Below are positions 50,143-62,375 of a stretch of 64,000 bases of DNA, one piece after another. A model generated the notes under the pieces. That model searched no databases. It worked only from the letters and a program-made list of their open reading frames with translations, and was not told where the DNA came from. Each line of letters opens with the position of its first letter. The stretch's first letter is position 1. This DNA comes from Neocallimastix lanati (nom. inval.) (taxonomy: Eukaryota; Neocallimastigomycota; Neocallimastigomycetes; Neocallimastigales; Neocallimastigaceae). Made by a program: the position numbers and the translations under genes. The stretch covers positions 1,610,001 through 1,674,000 of the forward strand of contig JACVTC010000018.1 in the NCBI GenBank assembly GCA_016946835.1, read 5' to 3'.

Positions 50143-51955
50143 GCAATAGTGATAATAATAATTATGATAATAATTATAATGATAAAATAAATGATGATAA
50201 TGATAATGAATCAAAAATTATAAATAAATCTTAAGAAGAAGGTAATGAATATTCTAGTGATTCAGACAGTGAATCTTTAAATGAAAGAAAACATAAATAT
50301 CTAAACAAGAAAAGATACCGTAATAATGATTCAGATGATTCAGATGATTCAGATGAAAAAAATCTAACTTCCAGGAAAGAAAAATTAAATTCTAATAATA
50401 ATAAAAGATTTAAAATTTTAAATATTAAAACAAATATCCCAATAACTTATCAACAAGCAATTAATTCATCAGAAAGTGAAGAATGGAAAATTGCAATAAA
50501 TGATGAATTAAAAAATATGTATGATAATAAAACAATAGAAGTGGTAGAAAATATACCTACTGATACTAATTTAACCTGTACTAAATGGGTCTTTGCCGAA
50601 AAGGATAATAAAAAGAAAAAGGCAAGACTTGTGACTCTTAATTGTCAACAAGTTACTGGTGAAGATTTTATAGAAACATATTCTCCAATAGTTCAAGCAG
50701 ACAGACTAAGACTAACCATCACTATCGCATCAAAATTTAACTGAGATTTGAAACAATTGGATATAAAAGCTGCTTTCTTGAACGCAAATTTGGAAGAAAA
50801 GAATTATTGAAAGAATCTTTATGGTGATAAAAATTTTAATACTAATAAATTCTGGCTACTTAAAAAAGATCTTTATGGTTTTAAACAAGCTGGATGAATG
50901 TGGTATAACGTAATATCACATTATATAGTAAGTATAGGTTTTAAAAAGTACAAAACTGACAAATGTCTCTTTGGGAAATACAATAAAAATAATAAATTAA
51001 CATGTTTACTAATATTATATGTAGATGATATCTTAATAACAGGAATTAAAAATGAAATAAACTATACTGTATATAAATTAAAAGATAAATATAAAATTTC
51101 TAAAGATTCTAATGCAACTAAAGTAATAGGAATAAATATTTATAGAATAAGTAATGGTTATAAAATAAATCAGATAGATTATATTAATAAAATAATAGAA
51201 AAATATAATATGAAGAAATCAAAACAAATAAAAACACCATACAAGATAATTAGAGAATATGAAAGAAATAATTCAAACTTAATAGATTCAAAAGAATATA
51301 AATCTTTACTTGGTGCATTACTATATATTGCTGTAAAGTCAAGACCTGATATAATGTTTTCTGTAAGTGAAGCCTCAAGAATATGTGAAAATCCAACAGA
51401 AGCTGATTATATAAATTTAATAAATATCTTACAAAATTTAAAAAAGGTACAAAAAATAAACCTATACATTATAATAAAGATAATAAATTTATCGGATACT
51501 CGGATTCAGATTTTACCAACAATGAAAAGACGAGAAGATCTATAAGTGGATATATATTTTTACTTGGAAAAAGTCCTATTTCATGAAAATCTCAGTTACA
51601 GAAAAACGTAACTTTATCTACTGCTGAAGCTGAATTTGTTCGTTTGACTGAGTGTACTAAATAAGCTCTATGGTTCAAAAATTTATTTAAAGAATATTTA
51701 ATCAAGAAATAAAATTTAAAATTATGATAGATAGCAAATGTATTGCAATTGCTCAAGATACAAATTCTTAAGGAAGATATAAGCACATCGACATAAGATA
51801 TAAATTTATTCAGAAGAGATTGTGAAAAAAAGGAAATTGAATTAGAATACATCATCTAACAGGTTTCACAAAGAAAAATCACATAATACAAGATATAGAT
51901 GGGTCTTATTTACTAAAATAAGGCTTCAATATACAAAACTTTTATAAAATAATAT
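48945..51955 (+). mobile_element. Ty1/copia LTR retrotransposon fossil
   Basis: In plus-strand order: gag-like text (48945-49617; FEEHKNECNKLKR), the end of the integrase region (49625-49800; HLKVFG, FLGYASDS), an Asn-rich spacer swollen by AAT repeats (49960-50240), reverse transcriptase (about 50470-51450, with the catalytic block LILYVDDILITG at 51014-51049) and RNase H to about 51950 (STAEAEFVRLTEC, then ISTSTDIRYKF). The order and motifs are diagnostic of copia. The integrase core appears to be missing. It is broken in many places, though the reverse transcriptase part is the best-preserved retroelement stretch in the window. Confidence 0.85.
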
Positions 51956-51960
51956 AATAT

Positions 51961-52095
51961 TGTGACGAATATATTTAATAAAAATATAAAATATATAAGA
52001 TAAGATAATGGAATTGAGTTTTTGAATAACAATTTCGATGAATTTTTCAGTCAAAAAGAAATAGTTCAATAAGAGATTATTCGATACACGTCACA
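51961..52095 (+). repeat. Short LTR with TGTGACG...CGTCACA ends
   Basis: A 135-bp unit begins TGTGACG right after the copia RNase H region and ends CGTCACA, a perfect 7-bp terminal inverted repeat of the TG...CA kind that delimits LTRs. It is followed within a few bases by TTGGTAGAG, which resembles an initiator-tRNA primer site. It may be the 3' LTR of the preceding fossil, a 5' LTR of the fragment that follows, or one shared by both. Confidence 0.6.
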
Positions 52096-52099
52096 ACAA

Positions 52100-52650
52100 A
52101 TTGGTAGAGTTGAAAATTAATATTAAGGGATGCAAAGCACCAATATAAATTTTAGAAAGATACTATTGATACACCTATCTACTTCCATAACCATCTTCCT
52201 CATAAAAGAAACAAGAAAAAAAGGTATATTATGAATGGCTCTATGGTCAACCAGTAGATTATAATAAATTATGAGTTTTTGGATTTCAATTTTGCTTTTA
52301 TATTCCAAAGCAATTAAAAAAGAAGTCTAATAATACTATTAACCTGGAAATATTCATAGGATATGATGATGTTAATCATACTGCCTACAGGATATATGAC
52401 ACTCTTGCAAACAAAACAATTTTTTTTTTTTTTTTTTTTTTTGAAGTTGAACCAGCTAACATTGTATTTTCATCTACCACTCCCACTAACTCTAATTTTT
52501 TAATATTTTATAAAGTCAGGGGGAATGGAAATATAGATAAAGAATAATTAGATATAAATAATGAAGAAAAAATATTAAAAGAAATATATAAAATTTAACA
52601 TTCATTTAAACTTTAATGATAATAATTCAAATAAAAAGGTGTAGTTAATG
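52100..52650 (+). mobile_element. Ty1/copia fossil: post-integrase fragment
   Basis: Plus-strand text reads WLYGQPVDYNKLWVFGFQF, then NLEIFIGYDDVNHTAYRIYD and EVEPANIVFSSTT, the region that links copia integrase to reverse transcriptase. It is a short, broken fragment interrupted by a T tract (52420-52442). Confidence 0.65.
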
Positions 52651-54335
52651 ATTTCAGTTTTAATCAAAGTTCTCTAGAACAAATTTTTATTAATTTCGCT
52701 AAAAATCAATTAAATTAGTTAATTCAGCTATAAAGTATAAACATTATAAATTTATTAATGATTAATGATTAATATATATATATAAATATATAAAAATTTA
52801 AAAAATAAAAAAAAAAAAAAGAAATTAAAATTCTCTAATAAAATAAAACATAACTCTATTTAAACTTTTAAATTGTATATGTAAAAAATCCATCAAATTT
52901 TAAAATAAAAAAAATTAATAATAATACTTAATAAAAATAGATAAAAATAAATTTAAATTGATAAATTTTAAAATAATAATAATAAATAAAATAATAATAG
53001 AAAATAGAAATAAATAATAATTATAATAATAAATAAAAATGAAATTAAAATTAAATAAAAAAATAAAATTTTTTTTTTCCAATTTTAAATAAATTATTTT
53101 ATTATAGAAACATTTCAAAAATATTTTATTGAATTTTCCATTTTCAAATTAGATATTATTACGTGAATATTTTACTTTTAGTTTTTATTAAATTTAATAT
53201 TTTTTAAAATTTTATTAATGTACTAATTTTTTTACTATTAAACTAATTAGTAATTAAAAGGTTTTTATTAAAAAAAATTATTTTTTCGTTAAAAAATATA
53301 AATATTGTTATAATAAATTTGTATAATAAGAAATACTAGAAAAAATTACATTTAAAAAATAATTAAATATACTTCAGTTTACTTTTCAAAAATTATAAAT
53401 AATATTAAATAAATTTAAATTCATTAATTATTTTATAGTAAATTAAAAAAAAATATTTTAAATATAATTCATTTAAATAAATCATTAGTTTATTAAATAC
53501 TTAATTTTTCTATATAGAAAAATATTTTTTTTTTTTATTTTTTTTTTAATTTTTTATTAATCAAATTAATTTTATATTTTAAAATTTGATTTATAATCAT
53601 TATAATCATAATAATAAAAATAATAATAATAGTAATAGTAATAATAGAAGTAATAATAATAACAGTAGTAATAATAATAAATTATTTTTAATATATTTTT
53701 TCTTGTTATTATTATATAATTGAATATTAAATTTTTTTTATAATAATTTAATTCAACTCTTAATCAAAAAAAAAAAAAAAAAAAAAAAATAATTGTAAAA
53801 TATAATTATATATTAATTAAAAATTTACAATAATTAAATAAAAAATATTTTAAACATTCATTTTTAATTTTATAAAAAAATATAAATATTAAAAAAAATT
53901 AAAATAAATATCATATATAATTAATTAATTATTTGTTTATTATTTATTAAATATTTACTATTTATTTTTTTTATATACACATTGATAAAAATTTGATGAT
54001 TTTTATTATAATTAATATAAAATTATATTTATATTTCATTTAAAATTTGATCAAAAATGATACAAAAAATAATTTATTTTAATTAAAAAAAAAAAATAAA
54101 ATAATTAATTTAAAATAATTAATTTTTATTTTTAGTGTAATAATCACCAATTTCAATTTAATATTAATTTACATTTAAAATTTAATATATTTCTAATTTT
54201 TAATTGGATTATTTATTTAAACCATTAAATTATTATTTATTAATATTGTTAATTTTTCCATGTTATTATCACAACAAATAATAATTTAATTAAAAATTAA
54301 ATTATTATATTTATATATATATATATATAATAAGG
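52651..54335. other. AT desert
   Basis: No gene is recognised. Contains AAT/AGT-type trinucleotide runs (53610-53690) and A tracts (53766-53790). Confidence 0.6.
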
Positions 54336-54339
54336 AAAT

Positions 54340-55300
54340 TGGAGTCAATTGTTTAAATTGTATTTGCTTAACAAAGATTAATTAATATTATTGATACCAA
54401 TATTATATAAATAACTCATTTAATTCTTTAATAATATATTAAATTAATTCTTAATGATGTGAATATTACACAAAACCAGATAAATTATTAGAAAAGAAAA
54501 TTCGAGGTTATTATTTTAAATTGTATTCACTTAACCAAGATTAATATTAATGATACCTTAATTTATATAAGTAAGAATATTAATATTTGTTATGAATTCA
54601 TTAAATTATATATTATAGTAATTATTAATATTGTAAAATTAAAATAAAATTTAAAAAAAAAAAAATCAGTTGTTTAAACTATATTTTATTGGCATTATTA
54701 ATTGGCATTATTAATACAAATATTAATATATCAATAGGAGTATTAATATTTGTAATGAACTAATTTAATTGTTTCATCTTAAAATTCTAATTATTAATTT
54801 AAGAAATATGAAATTAGTGTTGATATATTAAGAAATGATTGTATCTATTGTTTAAGCTGTGTTTATTTGACTCTACAATTAATAGGAGTTATTGATAAAA
54901 AATATTATTATAAATAAAATTACTAATGTTTATTATGAAAATTTTTAATTTTTTAATTATAAAATGACAAAAATTAATTAAAAAATATAAATAAAAATAA
55001 ATATATATAACAAAAGTAATATTATTTCTATTATTTAAGCTTAATTAATTTAATAATAATAATTGATGTCATAGATCCAATTATTATTACAAATATAAAA
55101 TTATTAATATTTATTATGAAATCTATTGATTCTTTAATAAATAATGAAAAGTATTATTAATACAAATAATCAAAAAAAAAAAAAATAAATATGAAAATAG
55201 AAAATTTGAGTAAAAATTGTATTTATTTGACCGAAAGGGATTAGTTGGTATTTTTAATAAAAATAAACTTAATAATTAATATACCCTATGAACTATATTG

Positions 55301-55349
<49 letters not shown>

Positions 55350-56075
55350 CAAGTAAACTATTAATTAAAGAAAATTGAAATAAATCTAAGTATATTAAAA
55401 AAATAATAATAATAATAATAATAATAATTATATTATATATATTGTTTAAGTCGTTTTTATTTAATTAAATTAATTAGTATTTTAAAACCAAATATTATTA
55501 CAAATATAATTATTAAAATTCGTTATGAAATCTATTAATTCTATTATATATAATAAATAGTATTATTGTACTCTATAAACAATAAGAATCAATATATAAA
55601 AAAAAAAATTTGAGTCAAAAATTTATATAGTATGTATTTAAACAAGATTAATAGGCCTTAATAGTAAAAGTATTCTTATAAATAGAATTATTAATATTTA
55701 TTATGAAATATTTTGATTCTTTAATAATATATTATGGGGACTATTAAATTATGAATTAAAAAATAAGAAACAATATAAATGCGGTTCCAACAAATCCAGA
55801 ACAGTAAGAATTTTGGTCTTTAATTAACAATGATCTTTTTGTTGTTGGTGTATTAGTTTTTATGCTTACAAGAATTCTTAAAATAAATTTGAAAAAGAAA
55901 AAAGTATCATTAAGTCTATCAATTAAACGTTTAAATACTATTCAATTGATCAAGATTGTTTTTGTGTTAACTGATACAAACATTATTATGAAATTGATTA
56001 ATAATATTCAATACAAGATAACAAGATATTTTGATTTATAATGAAAACTATTAATTAAGAAAGAGTTCAATAAAA
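54340..56075. repeat. Degenerate satellite-like tandem array, period about 160-180 bp
   Basis: The unit begins with a GTCAATTGTTTAAATTGT-like block followed by ATTTATTTGACC-AGATTAAT, then TATTATTAATACAAATATTA, then ATTAATATTTATTATGAAAT and CTATTGATTCTTTAATAATA. Unit starts are seen at about 54341, 54501, 54664, 54838, 55019, 55200, 55432 and 55605, with decayed traces near 55915 and after 56090. Spacings are 160-181 bp except one unit lengthened by an ATT microsatellite at 55305-55346. Neighbouring units share internal words but are heavily diverged, so this is an old array. Confidence 0.75.
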
Positions 56076-56242
56076 ATAAATATAAATAAAAAATATATAA
56101 TTAAATAATTTTATATACTTAAAATTTATTCAAAATTAATTGAAAAAAAATTAATATTAAGTATAGATATTATTAATTCTTTTTATATTAAAATAACTAT
56201 GACTGAAATATTAATACTATTAAATTAAAGAAAATAAGTGAG

Positions 56243-56277
<35 letters not shown>

Positions 56278-56639
56278 ATTTTGAATTTTGTTCAAAATTA
56301 AATAACATCTATAATTAATTATTTAATAATTATTACTTGATTATTTATTATTAAATAATAAGAATTTTTTTTTTTCTAGTTAATATTTTTTTTTCTAGTT
56401 AATAAAAATCTATATTATATTAACAAAACAATTAAAAAATTTCATAGTGAATATTAATATTCTTATTTATATTAATATATGTATTAATAATGCCTATTAA
56501 TTTTGTTCATAAATATACGGTTTAAATATTTAACTTATTTTTTTTTATTATATATATATTTATTTTATATTAATTATTATTATATATTCTCAGTATTAAT
56601 ATTTTGCATTATTTTATTAAATAATTTAATATTTTTGAA

Positions 56640-56868
56640 TCAAATGCTATTAATCAAATTCATATTTATATTAGTATTAATAAAGCTAATTAATTGTGAT
56701 CAAACGAATATGAATTACAAAATTGACATAATCTTTCATTTTTTTCTATATTTATTCTTACTGAATATCTACAACGATAACAGCAGGTATGATAAATCGA
56801 AATGTACTATATACCAAATATTAATGATGGTATTAATATTTTATATTCTTTTAAATTTAACTAGGTAA
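56640..56868 (+). CDS. Possible secreted/membrane protein 5' fragment
   Basis: From the ATG at about 56644 the frame reads a strong signal-peptide-like start (MLLIKFIFILVLIKLINC) followed by 57 residues that again become very hydrophobic and end at a stop. The leader is typical of fungal secreted proteins, but the remainder has AT-driven composition. It may be a first exon left from a lost gene. The frame is open further 5' to 56503, but that part is low complexity. Confidence 0.25.
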
Positions 56869-56879
56869 TATTTAAGTAT

Positions 56880-57595
56880 CCATTTATCATTATTATCTAT
56901 AAAACTAAAGGTAATATTATCTCTTTCTTAATAAATTATTAAAGTATTTTATTTCATATATTTTTTTATATATATTTAAATATTTATTGTTTTTAATTTT
57001 ATTTATTTATTATAAAAATTATTAAATATTTTTATATATTTCAATTATTACTATTTTTTTAATTATATATATATATTTTTATTTCCTTGCTTTAATATTA
57101 AACAATTAATATTTTTATGCAATTTAAATTTAACTTTATATTTATATTTTAATAAATTATCATATTTATATTTTTTTTTATTTATTTTTATTTTTATTTT
57201 TTTTTTAATTTATCTAATCTTCTAAGCTATAACTACCAGTATTTATTATATTTTATTATAAATTTATAAAATATATTCAATATTTATAAAAATAACCTTT
57301 AATATAATATGAAACATATTATCTTATAATATAAAAAAAATTAATCAATTATTTTTATTTTTATTTTTTTTTTTATTTTTATAAATCATTAATCAATATC
57401 CATTTTAAAATATTTTAATTTTATTATTTATTTTTAATACTTATATAAAATCTAATGTTATAAATTTTGAAATTATGGATTAATCGATTCTTCATAATAT
57501 AAATTATTTTTTTTTATTTCCGGTGTGTACCGTTTTTAGTTTCAGAACCCCTTCAGGAGCAGCATCCCAAATATATATAAAAAAATATTAAATGT
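56880..57595. other. AT desert
   Basis: No gene, except a short balanced segment at 57517-57570. Read on the minus strand that segment gives IWDAAPEGVLKLKTVHTGNK, a possible lone exon remnant of unknown origin. Confidence 0.4.
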
Positions 57596-57599
57596 AAAA

Positions 57600-58405
57600 A
57601 TTGTAATAATGGTAATAATTATGATTCAAAAAAAATATAAATCTGAATACAATATAACTATTAATAATAAAGAATACCCTAAAATTGCTTTGTGTGCAAT
57701 TGCAAAAAATGAGAATCTCTATATACGAGAATGAATTGATTATTACAAAATATAGTGATAAATAAAATCATTTTGCTTGATAATAATAATATCGATAGTG
57801 AAAAATAAGAAGGTATAATTAGTAATTATATAGAAATTGGCTTTGTTGATATATTTAATAGAAGAGGGAACGGTCATACAGAATAGTAAGTACAGGAAAT
57901 CAACTTAAGGAAAGGCGTATCATGATTGTTATTATAATAATTATTGGATTGCTTTCTTAAGTACTGATGAATTTCTTACTGTTAATTATAAATATAATAA
58001 TGTTTTTGAATTTTTAAACTATTGAATATGATAGAATTAAAGTTCAGTAGAGAATGTTCGGAGATAAAAGAAAATTATTTTATGAAAATAAACCGATTAT
58101 TGAAAAGTTTTTAAGTAAAAATAATTTTAAACATTCAAAAGGAGTTAAAAGTATAATTAAATTCAAAGACTATAATTACGAGTAATTAAATGGTGGACCT
58201 AGTGTTCCAAATAAAGCACCTGTTATTGCAAATGTTTATAAAAAAAAAGAGTATTCAATAGGACTATTGACTCTGAAATTTATTATAATATGTCTGTTTA
58301 TTTAAATCATCTTTATACTTAATCAACTGAAGAATTTATTAAAAGAAAAAATAAAAAATAAAAAATAAAAAAAAGGGGAGCTCTTAGAGATAAATAAATT
58401 CAATA
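57600..58405 (+). pseudogene. Family 92-like (DUF23) glycosyltransferase relic
   Basis: Family blocks appear in order: KIALCAIAKNENLYIRE then IDYY (57680-57745), INKIILLDNNN (57760-57790), GFVDIFNRRGNG (57840-57875), GKAYHDCYYNNYWIAFLSTDEFLTVN in two pieces (57912-57985), IKVQ then RMFGDKRKLFYENKPIIEKF (58035-58110), GVKSII (58142-58158), and SVYLNHLYT with STEEFIKRK then RGALRD (58290-58395). The metal-binding Asp site of this fold is the region written LLSTDEF-like here. The enzyme family transfers sugars from nucleotide sugars in the secretory pathway. Stops fall at two positions where the family has Trp, and there are several frame changes, so the gene is dead. Confidence 0.75.
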
Positions 58406-58630
58406 ATTCTGAAAACCAAAAGTGTACTATTAACACCCTAAGTTTCAATGACTACATTGATAAACACCTATGTGAAAATGCAAATATACTTTCAATAGTG
58501 ATTATTGTGTTGTCAAAGAATCAAATAATAATCAATATTATATTAAAATCAACAAAATACCTACAAAAGAATATATATGTTAAAATATTGATATGCTAAA
58601 ATTTATTGAGGAAAATATGGAAAATGGTTA
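58406..58630 (+). pseudogene. Unidentified short coding remnant
   Basis: Plus-strand text such as SFNDYIDKHLCENANIL (58442-58490) and NNQYYIKINKIPTKEYIC (58528-58580) reads as protein but across changing frames. It may be the decayed tail of the glycosyltransferase locus or another gene's exon. No family assigned. Confidence 0.25.
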
Positions 58631-58649
58631 TAAGGCTGGTTCAAACCAG

Positions 58650-58696
58650 GAGCCTTATGTACGCTAATCCACGGACTAACAACCAGGATAGAACCT
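58650..58696 (-). repeat. 47-bp repeat with B-box-like core
   Basis: On the minus strand it matches 21629-21675 at about 85 percent (GGTTNNATCCTGGTTGTTA, ACATAAGGCTC). Just outside, on the plus strand, CTGGTTCAAACCAG forms a perfect hairpin and also resembles a polymerase III B box. A full tRNA cloverleaf could not be drawn. Confidence 0.45.
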
Positions 58697-58819
58697 AGTT
58701 CGACTTATATAATAAAAAATTCATATAAATCCTTGAATTATTTTTATCTATTTTTATTAATATTATTTATTATTTATTGTACATTTTTATTAATTATTTA
58801 ACATTATCATATTAATACT

Positions 58820-59075
58820 AACATTTTAAGATTCCCATTGAGTAAGAGAATTAAAGTTTCCAGCTCCTCTGGGATGGCAAGGAGATGACCTATAATGGGC
58901 TCTGTTTTCCCTTGATGATATCGAGTATGGTGCTTCCATAATAGAGTTTCTTTGCTTATGGGATTGCGAGCGTCGACGCTGTACCAGTATGGCAATTAAA
59001 CATAAACTAATATTAATATATGTGGGAGACGTAGGTCTCAAGTTCATAAAAAAAAATAAAAAAAAAATAAATTTA
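58820..59075 (+). repeat. Balanced-composition island with A-rich tail
   Basis: About 225 bp of near-normal composition followed by an A-rich tail (59047-59070) in AT desert. On the minus strand a frame reads a hydrophobic stretch then a basic, Ser-rich tail (AILVQRRRSQSHKQRN, then SSPCHPRGAGNFNSLTQ). Either a lost gene's final exon on the minus strand or a SINE-like insertion on the plus strand; the A tail favours the latter, the frame the former. Confidence 0.3.
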
Positions 59076-59089
59076 GTATATATATATTC

Positions 59090-59735
59090 TGAGTGTGAGA
59101 CATTTCGAAAAGTTTCATTTATCAAAATTTTTTTGAAAATTAGTAAATAAATAAATTAATAATAAAGCAAATAAATAAATATATATTTTAAATAAATAAC
59201 TAAATAAATAAAAATTAAATAAAAAAACTATAATAAAATAAATAAATTTAAAATTAAATTTTTTTTAAAAAAAATAAATATTTATGTAATAAATTACATA
59301 AATAAATAATAATAAATATTCATTTGAATTAAAGTTTTAAAAAAAAATATTTTATCATTTTAAACACTTTCTAATTTTTCAAAATATGAAAATAATTAAT
59401 ATTGTTTTTTATATATAAAAAAATAAATATTAATAATTTAAAAGATGTAAAGGATAATAATTTAAAATATAATTATTAAAAAAATAATATTTAAATAATT
59501 AATTGATCATTTTTACACCTTTTAAATTCTTGCGTAGTATTTTATAAAATCTAAAAATTAAATAAAAATATTTTAATATTTAATAAATATTAATAAATAT
59601 TCTTAATAAAAGAGATGTTTATAAATAATCTAGTAAAAAAAAAAGTTACTTTAATATACTGTTATATAAGAAAAAAAAAAATTTTATAGAATTTTCCGAA
59701 ATGAAATTTTTCTAACTGCGCACTTCCCCCATAGA
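59090..59735. mobile_element. Possible MITE-like element with CATTTCG ends
   Basis: The left end (GAGACATTTCGAAAAGTTTC) and the right end read in reverse (AAAATTTCATTTCGGAAAA) share CATTTCG boxes in opposite orientation about 600 bp apart. The interior is AT desert without coding capacity. The arm match is weaker than at 16.3 kb. Confidence 0.3.
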
Positions 59736-60055
59736 TTTTATTTATTTAAAAATTGAATAATTTATTATTTATTATTAAAAAATTTTGTATCATTTAATTA
59801 AAAAAAAAAAAAAAAAATTTCAATTAAAAATCAAAAATATATATATTTATATTTATATAGTATTTATGTATTTATATATTTATATATTTATATATTTATT
59901 TAATTTTTTTTTTTTTTTTTTTAACGGCAGCAAACTTGTTTCATCTTTATTAATTAAATATTTGATAAAATACATGTAATAAAATAATAAAAAAAAAAGA
60001 TAAAAAAATAAACAAAAAATAAAACACAAAATAAAAATAAAATAATGGTATAATA
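59736..60055. other. AT-rich stretch
   Basis: A and T tracts and TATA runs; a 64-codon frame at 59785-59979 is low complexity and not called. Confidence 0.5.
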
Positions 60056-60059
60056 TATT

Positions 60060-62375
60060 CTAGTTTCATTTAATTAATATTTGTAAGACTTCACAAGGGC
60101 ATTATTATACTGAAGTATAATAATTAACTCTGACTTCGCAATGTTAATCATAATTTTAAGATACAAAATTATGATCTTCATTGGATGCGCTAGCCCTGCT
60201 GGCCTGTCTTACTGTTTCTTCAGCATTGACGCTCTTGGTAGTAGTAGTACGATTCGATTTGAACCTATTGAACAAAGACCATTGCTGGCCAATAGCAATA
60301 GGTATAATCGATTGGAGAAGTGCCGCAGTAACCACTAAGAACGGAGTATCAGAATAAGCACCTGATTTCATCTGGCACTTAAATAGATCCTTCCATTCCC
60401 TTGTACTGTTATTAATACTTCGACCTCCAAGAAGGAAATTAAACACTTTTTCACACACACTAGAATCAATATACACATTATTTTCAATACAATTACTAAC
60501 ATTACTAAAAATACTATTACTAATATTATTATTACTATTATAACTATTACTATTATTACTATTACTATTATCATTATTACTATTAACAATATCATTTGTT
60601 AGGTTGCCACGGTAAAAAGCATTATATAAAAATAAAATTTTATCATTAACTTTACTACGAGTATGATTGAAAAAGGGACAATCAATTAACCAATGACATA
60701 TCCATTGTTTATTACTTTTACAACAGGAACAAAAATTAGGACACATTTGGTCCACTATTTTTGCAGCTTTAGCAATTCTAGCATCTAATCTATATCCGCT
60801 TCGTGCTCTCAATAGCCAATAGAAACCATATGAAAGATCAGGATAGTCATAACAAAGTTTTATAAATTTTGATGTTTCTTCGAATTTGTTTTTGTCATAA
60901 AACTCAGCTTTAATAGAATTGATTTTCATATCTCTTTTCCAATAAAAATCCTTGATTTTATTATCGTTATTACCTCTTTTCTCTAGTTTACGTTTAAGAG
61001 TTCTACTTTCTTTTGTCCATGTATATTTTCTAGATTTTGGAATATTATTAACTAAATAGGAAATAATACAATTTGAATTTTTCCATTTATCAAAACATTT
61101 GACCTGAGACAAAGCACACTTAGCTGACAATGGAGGAATATGTAAATCTTTTGAAATAGAATATACATTAATAAATGATTTGGCTTTTTGTATACCTGCA
61201 ATCCATCTTAATCCTTTATTAATTAATTTCTGAGTATTATTTGTTCTCGTTTTATTCGAACCAAGTAAAGGTGCAAAGTAAGAGACTTTACTAAGTACAT
61301 AAGAGTTAATTATAATCTTCTTAAATGGAATAGGAATTTTGGAATTTGAAAGAAATTTACTAACAGAAAAAAGAGCTTTAGTTACTTTAGAGTTAAGTAA
61401 TTTAATAATAGGTTTCAACGATAAGCTTTTATCAAATGGTATACCTAAATAGGTATAACATTTAGTTATTGGAATTGGTTGACCAGCAAGATAAGAAGTA
61501 GGATCTCTTTTATTTTGAAAAAGAGGTGTGTCTGGTCGAATCACCATCGTTGCACACTTATTAATTCCAAAATTCATCATATTAAATTTAGCCCATTCAT
61601 TTACCTTCTTAAGCATTTTTTTCAACTTAGTTCTTGACGGTGCGCATAGAACAATATCATCTTCAAAGAGTCCACCACAACATCTAGATTCGCCTAAAGG
61701 AATTCCAAGTTCTGAAACATCATTAAAAATGTCATTAATAAAAAGATTGAAGAGAATTGGTGATAGTGGACAACCTTGTCTAACTCCTTTCATAATATTA
61801 AAAGATTCCGAATATTGATCATCAATTTTAACACTAGCTTTGGATGTCAAATATAGATTTTTTATAAATTGATAACATTTACTTCTAATACCTAAAGCAT
61901 CTAATTTATATAAAATATTACCTATTGGAACAGAATCATATGCCTTTTTTAAATTCTGAAAAGCTAGGTAAGTTTCATTATTATCATTTTTACGCCTTTG
62001 ACAAATTTCTCGAATTGAAATAAATAAACTAACACATTCTTCTTTAGTACGAAATCCAAATTGCTCTGGCCTAATAAAATTATTTTTAAGTCCATATTCT
62101 GAAATTCTTTTGGAGACTATTTTCGAAATGAGTTTAATACCATTGTTAATCAGAGAGATACCTCGATAATTGTCACAATCAGATAGATTATCTCCTTTTT
62201 TAGGAATAGATATAATACTTGCTTCATTCCATGAGCTAGGAAATTCTCCATTCCAAATTCTTGAGTATATCTTCTGTAAACAATTTAAACCAGAAGAAGA
62301 ATTATTTACTGAATTTTCGTCATCCGGAGGAATTAAAGCTTTATAAAATTCAATAGGAATTCCATCCGGGATATT
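60060..62375 (-). mobile_element. LINE copy 1: 5'-truncated non-LTR retrotransposon
   Basis: One open frame runs from about 62372 to 60156 (roughly 740 codons), beginning inside the reverse transcriptase at PDGIPIEFYK. RT blocks follow: PKKGDNLSDCDNYRGISLIN, RPEQFGFRT, LAFQNLKKAYDSV, GVRQGCPLSPILFNLFINDI and GLFEDDIVLCAPS. The C-terminal part has a Cys/His module (CPNFCSCC with HWLIDCPFF), an Asn/Ser linker and a conserved end (FNRFKSNR). The YxDD-type site is FEDD, but the first catalytic Asp is Asn (FQN where FxD is usual). Endonuclease and any upstream frame are missing, and the left boundary abuts AT desert. Despite its open frame this copy is probably inactive. The clade is not certain (L1/Tad-like architecture considered). 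Confidence 0.9.

Noticed and set aside
49960-50240. Asn-rich frame that could be taken for a Dictyostelium- or Plasmodium-type protein
   Set aside because: It is an AAT microsatellite expansion in the spacer of a copia fossil; dockerins and other genes point to an anaerobic fungus instead.
52915-53118. 67-codon Tyr/Phe/Ile-rich frame
   Set aside because: Low complexity translation of AAT/ATT-rich DNA.
58636-58720. tRNA gene
   Set aside because: A B-box-like core and a hairpin are present, but no acceptor stem, D arm or anticodon arm can be folded together.
60156-61850. Start of the LINE protein at 61850
   Set aside because: The frame remains open and aligns with reverse transcriptase motifs back to about 62372, so 61850 is not a real start.
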